DNA of 10,336 nucleotides from JAFGJU01 sp964570935 (GCA_964570935.1 CAZMZP010000058.1:1-10336), one strand, 5' to 3'; positions 1 to 6,808 are shown, counted from the stretch's first letter. The notes: generated by a model from the letters alone, not told the origin. Numbers and translations are program-made.

Positions 1-223
1 TGGCCAGCGGCGGGTACATCATCAGGATGAGGCCGATGGCGATGGGTACGGAAGTCGTGCCGACGTTGAACTGGTTCAGGAAGGGCACGACGCCGGGGTA
101 GAGATATCCCGCGCCTACCCCGACGGCCATGGCCAGGAAGATCCATAGCGTGAGAAACCGATCCAGGAAGGACAATCGTTTCGTGAGGCTACCGGAAAGC
201 TCGGCGCTGGATTTGCCTGTCAT
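1..223 (-). CDS. acr3: ACR3-family arsenite efflux permease, N-terminal part
   Basis: This is the first 74 codons of an arsenite/H+ antiporter of the ACR3 (bile acid/arsenite/riboflavin transporter) superfamily, which exports As(III) across the inner membrane; the rest lies beyond the left edge. The translation from ATG 223 has the family's N-terminal pattern: a short polar leader, LSFLDRFLTLWIFLAMAVG entering the first membrane helix (about residues 23-42), a FLNQFNVGTTSVPIAIG loop, then LILMMYPPLA in the second helix. The phrase GTTSVPIAIGLILMMYPPLA is very characteristic of ACR3 as I know it. A Shine-Dalgarno AGGAG lies about 7 nt before the ATG. The gene follows the ABC ATPase by 81 bp on the same strand and is the last visible gene of the ars operon. 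The functional Cys of ACR3, in the fourth helix, is outside the window, so it cannot be checked here. Confidence 0.93.
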   Translation of the reverse strand, partial: MTGKSSAELSGSLTKRLSFLDRFLTLWIFLAMAVGVGAGYLYPGVVPFLNQFNVGTTSVPIAIGLILMMYPPLA

Positions 224-304
224 TTGAGGACTCCTGAACCGCCTTGTTTAAGTGAACACATGTGGAGGATCATGCCAGGAGAGCCGCGTCGGATGGAGAT
301 TTCT

Positions 305-967
305 TTATGAACACAGTCTGCCCGCAACCAGTTTCACAGTCCGCTTTGCCCTGGCAGCGTGCCGAGGATCGTGCGTGACCATCACAATAGTCCTGCCTTC
401 CTCATTGATCTCGCTCAGGAATCCCATGATCTGCTGGCTGGTATCAGGGTCAAGGTTGCCGGTGGGTTCGTCCGCCAATACGACCTCGGGATCGTTTGAG
501 AGCATACGGGCAAGTGCGACGCGTTGCTGTTCGCCCACACTCAATTCGAACGGTTTATGATCCAGCCTGTCTCCAAGGCCTACGCGCTGGAGTAAAGCAG
601 ACGCCCGTTCGCGCTGCGGGACTTCATCCATGCCGGCTAGCCAGAGAGGAAGCTGAACGTTCTCAAGCGCGGAAAGGTACGGCACGAGATTGAACGTCTG
701 AAAGAGAAACCCAATCTTGTTCTTTCTGACACTCGCGCGCTGGTCCGACGAGAGGTCGTAAAGGGACTGTCCATCAAGTAGAACTCGCCCCTTCGTGGGT
801 GAGAGCATCCCGCCGGATACCAGAAGGAGGGTACTTTTTCCGCTTCCGCTCGGTCCGACCACGGAAACGAAATCCCCCTTCGGGAACTCCAATGTCGCCT
901 CCGACAGTCCTGCTACCGGCCGGCCATGGTGATTGTAGTTCTTGGTTACCCCTTCTATTCTAAGCAC
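305..967 (-). CDS. ABC transporter ATP-binding protein, LolD/MacB type
   Basis: This is the cytoplasmic nucleotide-binding subunit that should power the permease encoded just upstream. At 220 residues it is a normal length for the LolD/MacB/FtsE family. Motifs in order are Walker A GPSGSGKST (38-46), Q-loop Gln90, ABC signature LSVGEQQR (142-149), Walker B VVLADEP with catalytic Glu167, D-loop GNLD and switch His199. The signature reads LSVGE instead of the usual LSGGQ; related family members tolerate variants here. I chose GTG 967 as the start. The frame stays open to 1189, but that would overlap the permease by over 200 bp, whereas GTG 967 has AGAGG 7 nt upstream, inside the permease's last codons, and begins 2 bp after the permease stop (GTG 973 in the same frame is the alternative). 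This layout implies translational coupling. The substrate is not shown by the sequence; the ars context suggests a metalloid or thiol-metalloid species, which is inference. Confidence 0.93.
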   Translation of the reverse strand: MLRIEGVTKNYNHHGRPVAGLSEATLEFPKGDFVSVVGPSGSGKSTLLLVSGGMLSPTKGRVLLDGQSLYDLSSDQRASVRKNKIGFLFQTFNLVPYLSALENVQLPLWLAGMDEVPQRERASALLQRVGLGDRLDHKPFELSVGEQQRVALARMLSNDPEVVLADEPTGNLDPDTSQQIMGFLSEINEEGRTIVMVTHDPRHAARAKRTVKLVAGRLCS

Positions 968-969
968 TA

Positions 970-2241
970 TCACACCTCTTGCAATGTAGCACAGGGATCC
1001 AAATGGGCAGCCCGTCGGGCGGGAAAGTAGCTCCCCGCCAGCGCGACAGCAAGGGAGAGGCCGACGGCCCATGCCAGAAGCACCGGCATCGGCAGGACAG
1101 GGATTCCCGCAAGCCTGGGACCGAGCGTCACCGCCAGTACCGTGCCAAGTGCGTAGCCGCAGATTCCACCTGTGAGCCCAAGAAGGCACGCTTTTAGCAC
1201 AAACATCCTCAATATTAGGGAAGAACCAGCACCCAGAGCCATCAAGGTACCTATCTCCCGCCTTCGCTCAAACACGTTCGCATACATGTAGTTCGCAATG
1301 CTCACTCCGCCAACCAGGAAGATGATTACCAAGAAGATCAGCGACAGCCGCGACATGATCCGGTTTGTCTTGATCTGAGTGTCCACCACCTGTGCAATCG
1401 TGACGACCTTGGCTTCTGGCAGTAACTTGTTGATCTTCTGCACCAATCCCTTCGATATTTGGTTACAGCACCCAACGATCTCAATTGCGTTGACCACGTG
1501 ACCCTTGCCGGTCATCTGCTGCAGCGTGTGCAGGTGAACAAACACGCGGGAGTCGTCGATGGTCCCCGTCTGCGGCAGAATCGCAGCAACGGTGAAAGGC
1601 TTCCCCAAGAGCTTCACGCTGTCGCCCTGTTTGAGGCCCAGAGACGATGCCACGTCGGGCCCTACGAGAGCGTCCGAGCTGCCAAGCGAATCGATGACGC
1701 GCTTCCGCACCAGTGTTTCCTTTGCCGGCGGATCCCCAGCCCCTTGCGTCGTAGTGACTGCACAACCGCCCTGTGTGAGTGTGTCCTGTGCCTGTGGAGC
1801 CGCGGCGACCACACCGCAACCCTGCGGCCGCGAGAATATGCCTGCACCCAGCCACGCCGCTTTGGCCTGGAACTCACTCTTGGGTAGTATCCCAGTCAGG
1901 GTGACGCGTTTTCCTTCTACCTCAGTCTGGAGAGAGAGCTTGGGGGAGAGATTGTCCAGCCCCTGCAGGTCTGAGGTCATCAGTCGGGTCACATATTCTT
2001 CAGGGAACTCCTCCTCTTGGAGGTCTGCACTGTAGTAGTCCTGAAGCGATGCCGACTTAGGCAGGATGAGAATGTTCGCGCCGAGGGCGTCGAGCTCCTT
2101 GGCCACTGCTTTCTCCGAGAAGAAGGTCACATTCTTGATTGCTACGATTGCGGTAATTCCCACAAGAATTGCCAGAAAGCTCGTGACAAGTTGATTCTTA
2201 CGCTCGAAGAGCTCGCGCCAGACGATCGTCCTAATACGCAC
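970..2241 (-). CDS. ABC permease, MacB/FtsX type, cysteine-bearing
   Basis: This 423-residue permease has MacB/LolC topology: one membrane helix near residues 17-37, a large extracytoplasmic domain (about 40-297), then three helices near 299-320, 347-373 and 385-405. The FtsX-domain signature ERRREIGTLMALGAGSS (325-341) and the C-terminal PARRAAHLDPCATLQ are clear. The extracytoplasmic part is odd: it has a Cys-Cys pair at 258-259 (VGCCNQIS) and Cys142 and Cys160 in a Gly/Ala/Gln/Thr-rich insert, all on the side facing the periplasm if MacB topology holds. In known MacB-type systems such a permease uses ATP to drive periplasmic substrates outward or to extract lipoproteins. Here the cysteines and the ars neighbours suggest a soft metalloid as ligand (inference). 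The start is GTG 2241 with an excellent GAGGAGG 7 nt upstream, 15 bp after the preceding gene. The ATPase follows 2 bp downstream. I do not know a named gene for it. Confidence 0.9.
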   Translation of the reverse strand: MRIRTIVWRELFERKNQLVTSFLAILVGITAIVAIKNVTFFSEKAVAKELDALGANILILPKSASLQDYYSADLQEEEFPEEYVTRLMTSDLQGLDNLSPKLSLQTEVEGKRVTLTGILPKSEFQAKAAWLGAGIFSRPQGCGVVAAAPQAQDTLTQGGCAVTTTQGAGDPPAKETLVRKRVIDSLGSSDALVGPDVASSLGLKQGDSVKLLGKPFTVAAILPQTGTIDDSRVFVHLHTLQQMTGKGHVVNAIEIVGCCNQISKGLVQKINKLLPEAKVVTIAQVVDTQIKTNRIMSRLSLIFLVIIFLVGGVSIANYMYANVFERRREIGTLMALGAGSSLILRMFVLKACLLGLTGGICGYALGTVLAVTLGPRLAGIPVLPMPVLLAWAVGLSLAVALAGSYFPARRAAHLDPCATLQEV

Positions 2242-2256
2242 GGCACTGCCTCCTCA

Positions 2257-3074
2257 CTACTTGGGTGCGCAACCAGACTTGCTGCCGGAGGGACAGCACC
2301 CAGAGCTGCGCGAGTTAAGCGCCGCCATGAGCGAGTTCTTGTTCGTAGCGCCAACGAATTTGCTGACGACTCCCCCGGGAGGGGCCATCAGAACGGTGAC
2401 GGCTTGCCCAGTCTTAGGATCAATCTGGAGCTTGTTGAGAAACGGGATCTCCTTTGCGTCCGCAGGGTTGAGCATGATCACTTCGGTCGACGGGGAGAAT
2501 CGCGAATCCGCCTTGAACTCTGTTACTCCACGCATCGCCTCGACACTGGACGTCGAGGTCACGTTCTGGACGCACAGGAAGACCATCTTACCGTCCTGAA
2601 GGGCCTTCAAACACTTCTCCGTGCAGGGGCTAACGAAGACGTCGGGAACCTGTGCGGGGTCAAGCTGGGTCATGAAGGCGCCCGTAATCGCCCCATTTGG
2701 GGCCAGTACCATAACCATCGGGGTCGGAGCGCCAGCAAGCTTAAGCCTGTCGACCATCCCTCGCTCTGCTGGGTCCGCGATGTTGACCGCAGCTGTTCTC
2801 ACCCTATTCTGGATTCTCTTTGTCTCAGTATCAAAGGTCTTCCTCATGGTGCGGGTTTGCTCGTTGTCTTCCTTGTACAGAAACACAAATAGGTATTTTC
2901 CGGCCTTGGTGGCCCGCTCAATCGCGGCAAGTCCGCTACCTTTGGCCTGCGAGTTCTTCTTGATCTCAGCAGATTTGGCCGCTGCTGCGCCGGCCGCCTT
3001 GGGGACCGTAAAGGCCGCGCTTAGACTAATCGCAACAATCAGGACTGCGCTTACGATTGCACTGGCTTCTTCAT
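2257..3074 (-). pseudogene. exported double thioredoxin-like protein with CC tail; apparent frameshift near start
   Basis: The open frame encodes a signal-peptide-like stretch (IVSAVLIVAISLSAAF), an Ala-rich linker and two thioredoxin-like repeats. The first starts near KYLFVFLYKED and has the cis-Pro-type APTPMVMVLAPNG. The second starts near KMVFLCVQN and ends VTVLMAPPGGVVSKF. Neither repeat has a CxxC active site. Instead there is CTEKC between the repeats and a C-terminal tail SSGCCPSGSKSGCAPK, suited to As(III) or other thiophilic metal binding (inference). The best start, ATG 3074, sits 8 nt after GAGGAGGG, but its frame reads MKKPVQS and stops; the long open frame is -1 relative to it and has no ATG, GTG or TTG before GTG 2886. 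Adding one base near 3056-3060 would give a 272-residue protein with an intact signal peptide. This is either a one-base sequence error, a real inactivating deletion or a recoding event. It lies 15 bp upstream of the permease and 89 bp after arsR. Confidence 0.72.
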
Positions 3075-3082
3075 CAGTAGTT

Positions 3083-3090
3083 CCCTCCTC
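3083..3090 (-). promoter_or_regulatory. Shine-Dalgarno site of the thioredoxin-like gene
   Basis: GAGGAGGG on the minus strand ends 8 nt before ATG 3074. It is among the strongest ribosome-binding sites in the window, almost the same as the one in front of the permease gene (2255-2249). It argues that translation really starts at ATG 3074, and so that the frame break a few codons later matters. Confidence 0.7.
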
Positions 3091-3163
3091 TTCGGGTGTC
3101 CAGCCAGAGTGGTAGGCCCAGACGGGCGATTACGCGGCACCGAGCGGCGCCCTCCCACACAGG

Positions 3164-3553
3164 TCAGGGAGTCCCGCATTTTCTGCATTGCGCTTTACAC
3201 AGCTCCTCGGGATCGACTTTGAGAATTTCTTTCAATCGGCGGGCATCTTGGCGTATCTGCGGACTTGTGGCGACGGACCTGCAGACCCATGCAATGGCCT
3301 CCTCTACCTCCCTGGGAGCATCCTCGCCGACCAGGCGATAGTGCTTCCAGCGGCTGTTCTTTCTGCACTCGACCAGGCGTGCCTGTTTGAGCAGAAACAT
3401 ATGCTTGGAGACGGTCGAAGACGCGAGGCCAAGGAGCTCAGTTATCTGGCATACGCATAGCTCCCGGCCCCGAAGTGCAAGGAGGATTCGAACGCGGGTC
3501 TCGTCCGCAAGCGCTTTGGTTGTGGCCATAAAGTCACGCACATCATTCTCCAT
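3164..3553 (-). CDS. arsR: ArsR/SmtB-family metalloid-responsive repressor
   Basis: This is a winged helix-turn-helix repressor that should leave its operator on binding As(III) or Sb(III). With ATG 3553 it has 129 residues, a normal length. KALADETRVRILLAL (13-27) is the typical ArsR opening, ELCVCQITELL (31-41) holds Cys33 and Cys35 of the As(III)-binding ELCVC motif, and ASSTVSKHMFLLKQARLV (44-61) is the recognition helix and start of the wing. The third arsenic ligand of the E. coli type (Cys two residues on) is absent, but the C-terminus carries LCKAQCRKCG (Cys119, 123, 126), which could supply ligands. The start is uncertain: the frame is open to GTG 3580, ATG 3553 is the conventional choice but lacks a Shine-Dalgarno, and GTG 3541 has GGAG 6 nt upstream. 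It is first in the operon and overlaps its own likely operator. Confidence 0.93.
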   Translation of the reverse strand: MENDVRDFMATTKALADETRVRILLALRGRELCVCQITELLGLASSTVSKHMFLLKQARLVECRKNSRWKHYRLVGEDAPREVEEAIAWVCRSVATSPQIRQDARRLKEILKVDPEELCKAQCRKCGTP

Positions 3554-3577
3554 ATATCGCCAGATAACGAAGTATAT
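3552..3577. promoter_or_regulatory. candidate ArsR operator (imperfect inverted repeat)
   Basis: The arms ATATATCG and CGAAGTATAT face each other across CCAGATAA, forming an AT-rich imperfect dyad (one extra base in the right arm). It covers the -10 box, the predicted transcription start and the arsR start codon, where ArsR repressors commonly bind to block their own operon. That a dyad is present is seen; that ArsR binds it is inferred. Confidence 0.5.
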
Positions 3578-3599
3578 CACGCTGCCGCCACTCAGTCAA
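3571..3599 (-). promoter_or_regulatory. sigma70-type promoter of the ars operon
   Basis: On the minus strand, -35 TTGACT (3599-3594) and -10 TATACT (3576-3571) are separated by exactly 17 bp, each hexamer matching five of six consensus bases. The predicted transcription start is near 3564, only about 11 nt before ATG 3553, so the arsR message would have a very short leader. No other equally good promoter stands in front of the later genes, which supports a single operon. Confidence 0.82.
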
Positions 3600-3683
3600 T
3601 GAGATTTGTTCACAGCAGTTGGCACCCGGGGTTCTGTTCCTTCAACCGGTGTGCAGGGGGTGGGTGCGGCAGGAGCCCGGCGG

Positions 3684-3720
3684 AAAAACAGGCTGCCGGC
3701 CGAGTTTCCTCGGCCGGCAG
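3684..3720 (-). terminator. intrinsic terminator of the mglA-like gene
   Basis: A perfect 12-bp stem (CTGCCGGCCGAG at 3693-3704 with its complement at 3709-3720) closes on a 4-nt loop. On the minus strand it is followed after 2 nt by TGTTTTT. It lies about 70 bp past the stop of the gene ending at 3791 and isolates that gene from the ars promoter. Confidence 0.85.
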
Positions 3721-3790
3721 CGGCAGCGCTGGAGCTTCGGGTTCGCGCTGTGTGTACCGGAATGTTGCCGGCGGCTTGCGGCAGGCGCGA

Positions 3791-5446
3791 CTACCGCGAG
3801 ATGCCGTCCAGGACGAACTCCTGTTCGGCTGCGCCTTCCGCCTGTGCGACGGGCTTCAACCGAATCCTGATGGTCAGGGTGACTTCCTGCATCTTCTCGC
3901 CCGGTTTGAGCGGCAGGGGTATCTCTATGCTGCTTTCTATGCTTCTTTTCTCGGTCAGAGTCTCCAACACGGGAGCGGGACGCGGGCTCGGCGCCGTTTC
4001 CAGGCTGGCGACGGTCTTCTCGAACACGCCGACGTTGTTCCTTCTTATTATGTGCAGGAACGAGGGCTCCTCGTCCGCGGCTTCCTCGACCGCCTTTGTC
4101 GCCTGCGCCGCCGCGCGTATGGGCTCAGGCCTCGCAAAAGGCCACGACGTCTGGGCGGATTCAGGCCTCAGAGCGGGCTCGAGCTTCACCATGGGCTGCG
4201 GCCTAACTATCGGGGCCGCGGCCCGGGGTTCGAACTCGGGCGTGACCTCGACTTCCGGTTCCTCCCGACGCTGCGCGCATTCGCGTGCCTCGGCGAAGTG
4301 CGCCGTGTCGCGCTCCAGCTCCAGCCGCGCGTTGTCCAGGGAGCGGGCGAAGAAGTTGGGCACCGACTCGTGTTCACGCAGCAGCTCCACGTCGGGCGCC
4401 TCTCGACCGGGAAGAGTAGATTCGCCGGTTGCCAGGTCCATCGTCTCGGTCGGCGCGCACGGCTCGTACGTCATGGCCTGCTGGACAGTATCTGCCTCCG
4501 GCCTCAGGTCCAGCTCCTCCAGGACTGCGTCCGCCGGCTCGGTCACGCCGTCCGGGAGGGCGCTTTCGTAGACGTACTGGCCGGTCGTCTGGTCTTCCGA
4601 CAGGAGACCGACGGTCTCGTCAGACGCCTCCATCTGGGGCGCCAGCTCCTCCACGTCCTCGACCGGCTGCGAGATGTCGGCGACCGGAGCGACCTCCGCC
4701 GCCTCGGTCACTTCGATCGCTTCAGTAGGCTCAACCTGCCTGCCCACTTCGGGCGTTTCAGCGCGTTGGATGACCGGCCCCATCAGGATCTTCTCGACGG
4801 CTTTCGCGCGCTGGTCCTCGGTCTTGGGGCCTATGTGCTTGGCCATGACCAGCCGCTGGCCTATTTCTTCCGAGAGCTTCTCGAGGAGAAGCTTCGACAG
4901 TCCTCTGAATGTCTCAAACACGCCTGCGCCCTCCGTGGCAATGCCCTCGAAGTAGGGCACGTTTCTCGGGTTCAGTTCTTTGTTCAGTTCCTCTATTGAA
5001 TAGACTTCAGGCAAGTCCCGTTTGTTGTATTGGATGACCCACGGGATGCTGTCCAGTGAAAGGTCGTACTCGGCGAGGTTTTCCTCCAGGTTGGCCAGGC
5101 TCTCCTTGTTTTCGTCCATCTTGCCGACCTGCGAGTCGGCGATGAACGCGATCGCGTCCGCGCCCCTCAGCACGAGCTTTCTCGTCGCGTTGTAGAAGAC
5201 CTGGCCGGGCACAGTGTACAGCAGGAACCTGGTCCTGAAGCCTCCCAGCTCGCCCAGGTCCAGCGGAAGAAAGTCGAAGAACAGCGTCCTGTCGGTCTGC
5301 GTCTTCATCGAGACCATCTTCCCGCGGCTGGATGAAGGAACGCTGTCGTAGATGAATTCCAGGTTGCTGGTCTTCCCCCCAAGCCCCGGACCGTAATAAA
5401 CGATCTTGGCGTTCGCTTCCTTTCCTGCGTAGCTTATGACCACCAT
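3791..5446 (-). CDS. mglA: MglA-like polarity GTPase with long C-terminal extension
   Basis: Residues 1-195 are a Ras-like small GTPase of the MglA family, which sets cell polarity and controls gliding or type IV pilus motility. Seen are the P-loop GPGLGGKT (19-26), Arg53-Thr54 in TQTDRTLFFDFLP (the intrinsic arginine finger and switch I Thr of MglA), G3 as TVPGQ (78-82, Pro instead of Ala as in MglA) and G4 NKRD (141-144). Ordinary MglA is about 195 residues; this protein has 551. Residues about 205-500 are acidic and rich in Pro, Ala and Glu, with no recognisable domain and likely disordered. The last 50 residues (IEIPLPLKPGEKMQEV then TLTIRIRLKP) look like a small beta-rich module. ATG 5446 was chosen because homology starts there and AGGAG lies 7 nt before it; an in-frame start at 5488 lacks both. 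No MglB (roadblock) gene is visible. It is probably monocistronic, ending at the hairpin at 3720-3684. The fusion's role is unknown. Confidence 0.9.
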   Translation of the reverse strand: MVVISYAGKEANAKIVYYGPGLGGKTSNLEFIYDSVPSSSRGKMVSMKTQTDRTLFFDFLPLDLGELGGFRTRFLLYTVPGQVFYNATRKLVLRGADAIAFIADSQVGKMDENKESLANLEENLAEYDLSLDSIPWVIQYNKRDLPEVYSIEELNKELNPRNVPYFEGIATEGAGVFETFRGLSKLLLEKLSEEIGQRLVMAKHIGPKTEDQRAKAVEKILMGPVIQRAETPEVGRQVEPTEAIEVTEAAEVAPVADISQPVEDVEELAPQMEASDETVGLLSEDQTTGQYVYESALPDGVTEPADAVLEELDLRPEADTVQQAMTYEPCAPTETMDLATGESTLPGREAPDVELLREHESVPNFFARSLDNARLELERDTAHFAEARECAQRREEPEVEVTPEFEPRAAAPIVRPQPMVKLEPALRPESAQTSWPFARPEPIRAAAQATKAVEEAADEEPSFLHIIRRNNVGVFEKTVASLETAPSPRPAPVLETLTEKRSIESSIEIPLPLKPGEKMQEVTLTIRIRLKPVAQAEGAAEQEFVLDGISR

Positions 5447-5883
5447 TGTCAGTCTCCTTTGGTCCTGCTCCGGCCGCCTGCATCGCACAAGAGGAACTTG
5501 GGCAGAGCCCCTCTTCTGCTCGGGCTATCCTTGACTCTCGTCTGCCAGGCCTGTTCAGGTCTCGCTGGGCCGCAGGCCTGACCAGAGCGGCCGGAGCCGG
5601 AAGTTCGAGTGAGTGCCTTGGACTCGAAGCGCTCGCAAGCGAGCACTGCCGCTCCGCAAGATAGCAGTTTTCGTGCCACACACGGCCCGACAGTGGCGGG
5701 AAAGGGATTGGCTAATTGGTTGACTTAGAATCAGTTACGCTGAGACCGGTAAGGGATGGGCTGCGGGCCAGTGCGAACTGAGGACTACAGATTGCACAAT
5801 GCAATTCGTGTTGCAGAAAGCGGCGGAACAACGCGGCGGCAATCGAGAGAGCACTTACCGCCGGAATGGGCGACTACCCGGGG
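5447..5883. other. non-coding stretch, 437 bp
   Basis: This lies between the mglA-like start and the stop of the unrecognised gene upstream of it, both on the minus strand. It should contain the mglA promoter, but I found no convincing -35/-10 pair on the minus strand. It holds a perfect short palindrome (GCTCGC-AA-GCGAGC, 5631-5644) and a short open frame (5679-5449) whose composition is not protein-like. I see no tRNA or other RNA gene. Confidence 0.5.
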
Positions 5884-6300
5884 TCAGGCACACTTCCCGT
5901 TTCGCTTGATCCATATGCCCGGCCTCTCCTTCATCTGCGGTCTGAGTCCGGGCTCGCTGTCGACGCTGAGGTAGTGCTTCAGGAATATGTCCTTCACCTG
6001 GTCATAACTCTGCTCCGGAAAATAGCGGCTCACTTTCCCGAACATGCCGTCTCTCTCCGAAAAGATGAACAGCGTGAGTTCTGTGACCTTCTCGTACTGC
6101 TCTTCCGCGTAAGCCAGTTCGGGCGACTCGTCCACGTCGATCCAGAGCGAGGCCTGCGGCCGTGCGATGCTGAAATTGTGCTTGACCGTCATGAGGTATT
6201 CCCACAGCCCGTATATCTCCATGGGCACGTAGCGAACTGTGGTGGCTCCGGGAAGCCCGGGCCTGGAAACCTCGCACCGGATGAGCTTCTGACTGGGCAT
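5884..6300 (-). CDS. hypothetical protein, 138 aa
   Basis: I do not recognise this protein. With ATG 6300 it has 138 residues, no signal peptide or membrane helix, and looks like a folded cytoplasmic protein. The N-terminal half (residues about 1-60) has basic and beta-like stretches (KLIRCEVSRP, TTVRYVPMEIYGLWEYL). The middle is acidic (WIDVDESPELAYAEEQYEKV). The C-terminal half has TELTLFIFSERDGMFGKVSRYF followed by a likely helix and a basic end, GIWIKRNGKCA. The frame is open up to 6408, but AAGGAG lies 10 nt before ATG 6300, in a context (AAGGAGACTGA) nearly the same as that before the mglA-like start, and the residues upstream look non-coding. It stands alone on the minus strand, diverging from the acyltransferase gene with a 586-bp gap. 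A small regulatory or binding role is possible but unsupported. Confidence 0.72.
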   Translation of the reverse strand: MPSQKLIRCEVSRPGLPGATTVRYVPMEIYGLWEYLMTVKHNFSIARPQASLWIDVDESPELAYAEEQYEKVTELTLFIFSERDGMFGKVSRYFPEQSYDQVKDIFLKHYLSVDSEPGLRPQMKERPGIWIKRNGKCA

Positions 6301-6374
6301 CGCGATCAGTCTCCTTCCCTGCCAGCTTCGGCGTGGCATGTTACTTGCTCCGACCGGAATGACCTTGGGAGTGA

Positions 6375-6400
6375 CTTCACTCCGGGAGGGAGTCGTGAAG
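6375..6400. repeat. imperfect inverted repeat upstream of the hypothetical gene
   Basis: CTTCACTCC (6375-6383) faces GGAGTCGTGAAG (6389-6400) across a 5-nt loop, with a small bulge. It lies about 75-100 bp before the start of the gene at 6300. It could be an operator or a leader hairpin; nothing further identifies it. Confidence 0.3.
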
Positions 6401-6808
6401 ATCAACACACGCGTGAGAATAAGGCTGAGGGCGAGGAAGCAGACGTCCGTGTATTGCCGCCTGGCAAACCGGCTTTACTCTGCCTGCCCTCTCGACGGCA
6501 GCTCGAGCTCCTGCCCCCTTGCGGCGGAATGCGCGGGCCTCAGGAAGGAGCCGCTGAGGCAGAGAGCCTGAGCTACTGCTGCCGGGCGTCATGCTATTCA
6601 ACGAGGCTTGCGGTGTCAAGCTGTATCTCGCTTCCACACAATAAGGTGCACTGAGCGAACCCTCTGCCGCGCCGACGAACCGAAACCCCGGACCCCACAC
6701 CACGCCTGCGTCATCGATTCCCCCATCGTCTTCTCTAACGGCGGCAGTGCGAGTTCTTGCCGCCCCGACCAAGTCTTTCTCATCCGCGCGGTTCAGGGGC
6801 AAAAAACC

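Noticed and set aside
968..1189. Longer N-terminus for the ABC ATPase overlapping the permease
   Set aside because: The extra residues do not resemble any ABC ATPase, and GTG 967 has a well-spaced Shine-Dalgarno and matches the family's usual N-terminus.
2017..2892. Plus-strand open frame of 291 codons across the permease/thioredoxin-like boundary
   Set aside because: Antisense to two supported genes, rich in Arg, His and Gly, and no Shine-Dalgarno or recognisable domain.
3599..4999. Plus-strand open frame of 466 codons opposite the mglA-like gene
   Set aside because: Its translation is Arg/Leu/Gly-rich with no motif and it runs antisense to a gene with clear GTPase motifs; it arises from the GC-rich codon pattern of that gene.
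5604..5644. TTCGAGT T-loop-like string and GCTCGC-AA-GCGAGC palindrome as part of an RNA gene
   Set aside because: No acceptor stem, D-arm or anticodon arm can be placed around them; the 2-nt spacer is too short for an RNA loop.
5449..5679. Short minus-strand open frame ending 2 bp before the mglA-like start
   Set aside because: Position suggests an upstream gene, but it has no good ribosome-binding site and the translation is basic and low in hydrophobic core residues.
5719..5746. TTGACT on the plus strand as a promoter -35
   Set aside because: No acceptable -10 at 16-18 bp, and no plus-strand gene follows for over 1 kb.
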